Below the pieces are notes generated by a model. It was not told the origin of the DNA and made no database searches. It saw only the letters and a program-made list of their open reading frames with translations. A DNA stretch of 64,000 nucleotides from Piliocolobus tephrosceles. Lineage: Eukaryota; Chordata; Mammalia; Primates; Cercopithecidae. The stretch's first letter is position 1. Every line of letters starts with the position of its first letter. The translations under genes and the position numbers were made by a program. The DNA is taken from NCBI RefSeq assembly GCF_002776525.5, contig NC_045444.1, forward strand, positions 29,645,444 to 29,709,443. Reading direction: 5' to 3'. Positions 57,074-64,000 of this stretch are shown one piece after another.

Positions 57074-57624
57074 ACATCAGGGCACTACACAAATCACTGC
57101 AATGGAAAACAAACTCCTCGGCTGTGCCTAGGAGATAGGGAAGTGGTGTTCACCTGAGGTGCACAGTTCCAAACTGAAGGCATTTTTAAACGGGTCACTT
57201 AGAAATCAACTTCCACGAGGAAAAAGAGCAAGCAAATGCCACATACCTGGTCATATTGGGGACATATGGAATCATAAATTGATGCCACAGGACAGATAGA
57301 AAATTATTAGTATCATTCCAGGCTACCAACATGATTTCTGCAGACTCAAAGAGTGTTAAGAATCCCTCTGGATAAAGGCAAACAGTCTGCTCACTTAATA
57401 GGTGAAAACAATATGGGACAATGCAAATTTTTCATATGATTTTGGGGAAAAAAGTACATCTCTTTTGACACCAATTCTTAGAAAAAGAGAAAAACAGGAA
57501 TTATAAAATTAAAAACCAGTCATAATCCTTAACTTTATACAAGTTAGCAGCACTGTCAAACCATTGTTTGATATTGTGCTATCAAGGTAGGAAGTTTTTT
57601 CTTTCTCAAATAGAAAAACCACAG
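57074..57624. other. Unassigned sequence
   Basis: Nothing recognised. Confidence 0.4.
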
Positions 57625-57783
57625 GCCGGGCACAGTGGCTCAGGCCAGTAATCCCAGCACTTTGAGATGCTGAGGCAGGAGGATCGCTAGGGCCGAGGAG
57701 TTCAAGACCAGCCTGGGCAGCAAGGTGAGACTCGGTCTATTAAAAAAATAATAATAAAATACAAAAATAAAATAAAAAGAAAA
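57625..57783 (+). mobile_element. Alu left-arm monomer with A-rich tail
   Basis: GGCCGGGCACAGTGGCTCAG to GACCAGCCTGGGCAGCAAGG, then a TAAAAAAATAATAATAAAAT-type tail. The right arm is absent, so it is a FLAM or a truncated AluJ. Confidence 0.82.
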
Positions 57784-57838
57784 TCAGGTAATATAAACAA
57801 CGGATTCAAAGATTAAGAATCTTAGAATTCAAAGAGCC

Positions 57839-57857
57839 AAAAAAAAAAAAAAAAAAA
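57839..57857. repeat. A19 homopolymer
   Basis: An uninterrupted run of 19 A not attached to a recognised SINE body. Confidence 0.9.
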
Positions 57858-60800
57858 GAATCCTACATATTTACAAATTTGTACTTTCACAACTTGAGAC
57901 CTTTATGTTACCTAACTAAACGTATTTCACGCTACTTCAAACCAGTGTCATGTAGGGCAAGATGGAAATAAGTGGGTGGCTTGTATGATACAAAATGACT
58001 CCCAAGGCAGGTTTCAACTGAAAAAATATAGGTCAGAAAAAGTCTCTGTTCCAGTACCTACTCTTCACATTACAAAGCAAAGTTTATAATAAAATTTCAA
58101 TTAAACTCCAAAAGTTAGATAGACCGAAACCAAACTTACAAATAAGCCATACAAATTTCATCTGTGGTAAAATTGAAAAGACATGAAAATACTCACCATC
58201 CATCCTTTACAACAGGCTAACAGCCACTCAGCATCAACTATCTATACCTCCAGGTACTGATTTATAAATTTGTTTTTACCTAAACATTTCTCCCATGCCA
58301 TGTGCACATTCATGCTCTATTATGTTGGTATTATATTATCCTATGTGCTATCCTCATTCTGTTTATACATCAGCAATTGCTTTTTCAGAAATTGTATTAA
58401 CTAAAAAATTAATATATATGTACGGTTGTGTCTATCTACACAAATAAATATGTATGTGCCTGTGTGTTGTGTGTGTAGGCATAGCTCAGACACAAAGGCA
58501 AAAGAATGATTGTTATCTTACTAGCTCTGTCCCGGCTGTTGTATTTTAAACTGTTTATAAGAAGACACAAAATCTGAAACATTATTTTATTTTTTACAAC
58601 CATAGTAAGCAATTTTAACAATGATTTTCTTTGCAAATTTTTATCTGAATGGGAAAAAAGTTTTCTTTGATTGTCTGCAATATGCTTATTGTTTTATGTA
58701 TCTGAAGTGCAAGGATTTATGCAACAGTAGAAAAAATGAGGATCTAAAAATTTTAAAAGTCAAAGATAGCATATAAAAATGCCACTTGACAAAATTATTT
58801 AGATGTTTATTTTAAGGTATTTTCCAGCACAATTTGGCGCTTTAAATTTTAAAGCTCAGGCTCAATTAGGCCCTGAAAGAAAAGCATGCTATAGCACTCT
58901 AAACAGCCTACTGCATTCATTTATTGTTCAGTTCACAGTCTCTGAATACAACACAATCCACCAACAGAGTCAGCTTTCATAATTCAGCAGTACAAAGTCT
59001 GCAAACACATGTAACCTAGATCCATATTTCCCAGTGACAGCATATGATAGCAGAATGTGAAGTATTAATGCTGGTGTCACTACAGTCCTACACTCTACTG
59101 CACTTTAAGAGAAAGCAGCTGCTGAGATGAAATGTGTGCCAACTGTCTGAAGACAGAAACATAAGAAACATTCCTTCTGTTACAAAGGGAGAGACACACA
59201 CAAACAGACTTGCTTTTAGATGCAACAAGCACAAAGTTTCTTACTTTTGCCTTTTAAATTTCTCAAAAACACTCAGCGATTCTGCATAAGCAGAAAGATA
59301 AGCATTTAAGAAAATCTCAACTTCCTTCTCATGAAAGTAAACCCAAAAAGATATTATGATTTTGTATCTGCAAGTCAAAGGGTAGAAAAACCACCTCTTA
59401 CAATTCATAGTGAATAGTCAATGAGTCCACACACCTATAGAAATATAATTGCTATCTATGGAATACATAGTATTGACCAGCTGAGCATTTTCATACTAAC
59501 AACATATGGTCCTTAGGCCTTCCGATGAATGCTTCCTTTGGCATCTTCATAAAAATATTATCTTGAAATAATCCTATTAAATCTTTGTTCTAACACATTT
59601 ACATAGAAACCAGGCTATCTCTTTGCAAACCAAGAACCTATCAATTTCAGCAACCCCCCTTCCCAAGCAGTGAAGTCTATACATTTCAAAGTGGCATTTT
59701 TCTTTTTTCTTGATATAAACATTGGCAATTTGTTGAAGAACCACAGTATCCTGATTTGTACAGGATATATTCTTGATGTAACAGTGCAAAGTGAACCAAA
59801 GTGCTGTACTGCTATCTTTTCAACACAGCTCTACGGTAAGAACAAGAGTGTGACATAATCTGAACTGTTTGGTTATAATTCACTTAAAAACTAGCAAACC
59901 TCATTGACCCCCTTATCAAACAATTTATTGTGCATTTGCAGACTGGACAATGAAACAGAGGAGGCAAAGTATTAACGGTGACATTATTTGGCAAGCGCCT
60001 AGTGCAGTTCATTCAAAAGGCAATTTTAAAATTGAATGAAGAGGTTTGACTAGGCAATAAAAACAGCCACAATGCCAGTGAACAGTACTTAGGAGGAAAG
60101 CCTCTAATTATCCTATTTATAAATCAACAGCAATTTTACTGATGACTTCTTTGCAAAGTTGATTAAAATAACTTCAAAATATTTTTAAACTAGATCATAT
60201 GCATCTTATTAAACTATAATTTAAAAAATATTATTGATTGTTTGAAAATGATAAAAACTTGAGAGCAAGAATGAGACAGCATTTCTGAAAAGAAACATTC
60301 CTACAATGCTCTGCAACATAATTATAGCACTGCCCTTGGGGAAGGGGATTTTATTTTATAATGAGAATGTTTACACTGTTATGGGGTTCACTCTATCTGG
60401 GAGGAAAGGTTAAACTTCTTTCCATTAAAGACAGCCTTATAATGAAAAGCTCTGAAAGGAGAATGGAGTCTAATATAGTAGATGTAATGGCCTATTAAAT
60501 GATTCACACAAAAAAATGAATCACGTTCATTGTATCTTACTGCTGTTTTATGACAAAACTGTTGAAAAATAAAACTATTGTCAAGATAATTGCATATTAC
60601 ATAGGCTGTATTACTGTAAGCAGTACTCTTATTGGATGACCTAGAGTCTAATTTTTAGGTACATTAACAGGACATTACATTTTAAATACTTTACATTATT
60701 GTAATGTTTTAAAAGAATTCCACTTTTACTCTGTTGGCAAAATCAATTTAGACTTAAAGTCATGCTGCAATTGTGCATCACTCTTTTTCAATTAAAATTT

Positions 60801-61273
60801 TCCATCCATCCTTTTTGATGTCATTCTTACATTCCTGCAACAGATGCTTGTTTATATACCAATTTACTAAACTGCTGCTGTACTGGTAATACACAATTGT
60901 AGATGTAACCTCTCTGTCTAGTTTACATTCCCAGATCTCCTCTCAATAAATGTATATTTTCAAAATAATTTGCCTCTTTAACAATAATCTCTAATTACCA
61001 AACAACCTCCTCTACTGAAAAAACATAAACAAAATGTCTCTATATTTTTAGAGTGTACAATTAAATACACATTTCTGGAAAGAATGACATCCTTAACATT
61101 TTAAGAAGGGGGTATTCCCATGAATGAGTTTAAGCACAGTTCAAAAGTGTATTTTAGGAGGCATAACCCCGAAGGAGATCCATTAATTCTGTCCTCTGAG
61201 AACCTGAGAAATCTCTCAGATTAGCTATATACCATAGCTGTCTATTACCTGGAGCATGAGCAATATATAACAG

Positions 61274-61319
61274 CATATTCATTTTTAAAGTTATGTAACA
61301 TCATATTCATTTTTAAAGT
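61274..61319. repeat. 18-bp direct repeat, 28-bp period
   Basis: CATATTCATTTTTAAAGT at 61274-61291 and again at 61302-61319. Confidence 0.95.
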
Positions 61320-62431
61320 AATACCATAACAATGTTAACTAAACTGTATGCATAATTTATCAGCATTGTTATTATGTCTCTGTAAGGTTTCAAAATAGAA
61401 CAATCAAAGCCTCACACAGATTAAAATGTTGCTCACTGAAATAAAGAAATCTATTTGGAGAAAAAATATACAAAAATGCATATTGATTTCAGATTTGTGG
61501 ATGAACATAGACTAAAAACTACTTTTTTGCACATCATCAGTACTTAATTTGAGTAAAGTGATGCTATGATTCTGTTAAAGGAAGCTCATCATTTTAAAAA
61601 CATTTATCTCCGAATATATATGTGTGAAATTCTGGCACAGAAACTTTCATAAGAATCTTGAAGGAAAATTGTCATGTTGGATCAAACACGAAGCAGTATC
61701 ACCTCTTTTTCAAAAATAATTTTCTGTTACAACTGAAAATATTTTTGTCCCACATATAAACAAATTTACTCTAATTTTACAACCTCATATTTATCAGGGG
61801 ATTGCCTGTCGTTAGCAAATTTTGCAGCCTCAAGTTACTGAAATTACTAAATATTTTGCTTTAAAAGAAAAAATACCTCTACTGAAAAACCTTTAACTGC
61901 TTACTATTGCCAATTATGTTTAATATTCATTTAGTCTCCTTATCTATCTAAATCAGGCTTTTGTAAAATCTGCAGAGGGGAGTATTTGTGAGTTTCATTT
62001 CTTCCCATTTCTTCCATCTCTTAGGTGGGCACTGAAGGAAAACTTGAGCTTTCTAGAGAGGGTGTCTTGAGGGTTAAGATAAGGTAAGGGGGTGGGAAGG
62101 GGGAAAGGAACAAAAATCAGAAACATAGGTGGGGAAACAAGCTTTTTCCAACACCTAGTGAAGTGGCAATTGCTTAACTTTTTCTCCTTCTTCCACAAGA
62201 TTCCAAAGTTAACTGTATAATTTGGCAGGGCATCAGAAAGGTCCAAAAAAGTTCTGGAAAAGGCAGTAGCTGACTTGAGTACAGTTCCATTTTGTTGGGT
62301 TAAGTTGACACTAGGGAAATCTGACAGGAACGCTGGAGAAAACCTTCAGGGAAAAACACAGAACAGTTCACAGGGCTCGTGCACTATGGAAACACTCAGC
62401 CTCTACCTTTCTTCTTCCCCTAATAAACCTT

Positions 62432-62512
62432 GAAGGAAAAGGGAAGGAGGAAGTGGGGAAAGGAAAAGGGAAGGTGAGGAGAAGAGAGGAGGGAAAGGGA
62501 AGAGAGGGAAGA
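62432..62512. repeat. 81-nt purine tract
   Basis: Only two pyrimidines (T at 62454 and 62475) interrupt 81 nt of GGGAAAG-type sequence. It ends next to CCCGCGGGG. Many G-triplets are present. Triplex or quadruplex potential is inference. Confidence 0.9.
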
Positions 62513-62719
62513 CCCGCGGGGCACAGGAGGTAGACAGCTACTGATGGCAATCTGTTCTTGTCACACAACTCCATACTCTCGCAAAACAATTTCTCTGAAA
62601 GCAGCATGGGTCATTGTGGCAACATTATTCTTGACCTAGGTAAGAGGTCCAGAGAGAGCCTGTCACTATCATTTATGGGTATATATTAATATACTTTAGG
62701 GGTTATTCAAAGACGGAAT

Positions 62720-63016
62720 TTTTTTTAAGACAGAGTCTCACTCCTGTCACCCAGGCTGGAGTGCAGTGGCACAATCAGGGCTCACTGCAGCCTTGACTTC
62801 CCAGGCTCTGGTGATTCTCCCACCTCAGCCTCCCAAGTACCTGGACCTAGAGGCTCACACCACCACACCTGACTAACTTTTCAGAAAATTTTTTGCAAGG
62901 ACAGGGTTTTGCCATGTTGCCTGGGCTGGTCTTTAAATCCCGGGCTTAGGATCCCTCCCATCCCTGCGTTGGCCTCCCAAAATGCTAGGATTACAGGCAT
63001 GAGTGACTGCACTCAT
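62720..63016 (-). mobile_element. AluJ-type element, minus strand
   Basis: A diverged reversed Alu: AAGACAGAGTCTCACTCCTG to TAGGATTACAGGCATGAG. CAGGGCTCACTGCAGCCTTG is AluJ-like. Imperfect target duplications CAAAGACGGAATTTT (62708-62722) and CAAAGATGGACTTTT (63018-63032) flank it, so it has kept its duplication despite its age. Confidence 0.9.
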
Positions 63017-63032
63017 CCAAAGATGGACTTTT

Positions 63033-63435
63033 AAGACACAACAAAAAGCCCCTTCTGCTGATATTATATTTCTTTATGGAAGAAGATTTAACCAAAGAAA
63101 AAAGAGCAAACATATAAGGGAGCTCAGTGCTCGTGCGGATGCATTCTTAGCCCTGCACAACATTTGGCTACCAAAAGCCTGATGTCATTCAAAGAAAGGT
63201 GGCAAATAAAAAGCAATACTAACACTGTCATTAGGTAAATCAGCAAATATTTGCTCTGAAGAACTGTACTAAAATGAAAGCACTGGGGTATATACCATTT
63301 TGTTAAGATTTCTAACCACGCTGAATCTTTCCTCCATCTCTACCATTTTCTTGGTTTCAAGGTGGTAGAAAGTAAAGCAGAAGTATAAAAAGGTTGAACA
63401 TACCCACATAATTTAAAAATATGATGATTATAGGC
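63033..63435. other. Unassigned sequence
   Basis: Nothing recognised. Confidence 0.4.
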
Positions 63436-63625
63436 ACATATACCATAGACCTTAGCATGATTTTGTATAACCCTCTTATGTTACAGATGAAGAAATTAAG
63501 GCTCAAATAAATTGACCTGCCAATGATGCCACATAGCAAGGAAGTGGCAGAGCAGGGAACTGAACCCAGGTTTCTGGCTCTCAGTCTCAGGCTTTGTAGA
63601 CTGTGCCATCTAACCTTTAGTCATA
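63436..63625 (-). mobile_element. MIR, minus strand
   Basis: CTCTTATGTTACAGATGAAG, AAATTAAGGCTCAAATAAAT, GGAAGTGGCAGAGCAGGGAA and CTGAACCCAGGTTTCTGGC follow the reversed MIR consensus. Confidence 0.9.
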
Positions 63626-63690
63626 AAGTATTTTTATCAGAATTTTCTATGACATTCGTCATCCTTGAGTGGTTATATAAAAGGAATTAA

Positions 63691-63750
63691 AACACACACA
63701 CACACACACACACGAGCACACACAGGCACATGCACAGGCACATGATCACA
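63691..63750. repeat. (AC)n microsatellite and CAGGCACATG repeats
   Basis: About 11 AC units (63691-63713), then imperfect units including CAGGCACATG twice. Confidence 0.92.
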
Positions 63751-64000
63751 CTCCTCAGATTGGAGATGGCTATGTTTGCCTTTGGTTTTTATGGCGTTTC
63801 TAAGTATGGATTGGCAAAGAAGATGGGAAATTCTCACTCTCCCTCTCTAGAGGCTGGCAGTTACCTTACAAAGTAAACTCTAGGTAAAAACAAGTGTAAA
63901 ATAATGCCATAGGCTTGGATCTACACACAGAACCTGACTAAATGACAAGAATGGCAAGACCTATGCCCACAGACCCAACTAAGAATGTGGTCTGCAGACA
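63751..64000. other. Unassigned sequence
   Basis: Nothing recognised up to the window edge. Confidence 0.4.

Larger units (their letters stand above)
57858..62719. other. Repeat-poor AT-rich block
   Basis: About 4.9 kb with no transposable element that I recognise, the longest such stretch in the window. It is AT-rich and holds no credible coding frame. It contains a 28-bp-period duplication at 61274-61319 and purine tracts near its right end. Confidence 0.5.

Noticed and set aside
62070..62106. G-quadruplex motif
   Set aside because: Only three compact runs of three or more G lie close together; the fourth is distant. Too weak to list as a feature.

Overview
This window is non-coding primate DNA, most likely human. 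It is AT-rich and CpG-poor. It carries about 16 Alu or Alu-monomer copies, including one AluY-type copy and older AluS/AluJ copies. It also carries many ancient mammalian repeats (MIR/CORE-SINE, L2, an old L1 3' end, an L1-ORF1-like HAL1-type element), ERV1, ERVL and MaLR LTRs, and one hAT (MER33-like) DNA transposon. I found no exon, tRNA, rRNA or credible protein-coding gene. Open frames of 60-128 codons either lie in repeats or look like chance. The layout fits a gene desert or a large intron. Nothing identifies the locus. Repeat family names come from remembered consensus sequences, not from a search.

Left third (1-22 kb): an ERV1 solo LTR (1401-2038, 4-bp target duplication CTTG) sits inside an older HAL1/L1-like element that ends near 3490. 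Two minus-strand Alu pieces follow. Then come scattered MIR and L2 copies, a MER21-type ERVL solo LTR (14425-15253, AACAC duplication), an MST-type MaLR LTR (16309-16692, GCAAC duplication), an old L1 3' end (18165-18620) and a MER33-like element (20344-20634).

Middle (22-48 kb): alternating L2, MIR and Alu copies, several CA/TG microsatellites (longest 36130-36179), and two plus-strand L2 copies, one with an exact 75-bp tandem duplication (40389-40538). A second LTR of the same ERV1 group (42495-43214, CTGC duplication) splits a MIR in two. A 48-bp sequence occurs on both sides of this complex at 45/48 identity.

Right third (48-64 kb): two stretches of about 5 kb (48073-53214 and 57858-62719) hold almost no repeat I can recognise. 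This is unusual for primate DNA and makes them the best places to look for conserved regulatory sequence. The first holds three exact ATGCAAAT octamers within about 1.1 kb. The second ends in an 81-nt purine tract.

I do not see an undescribed biological system here. The most checkable observations are the nested LTR insertions with intact target duplications, several exact short tandem duplications, a local inversion inside an Alu, an odd T-run inside an AluJ, some perfect hairpins, and the two repeat-poor blocks.
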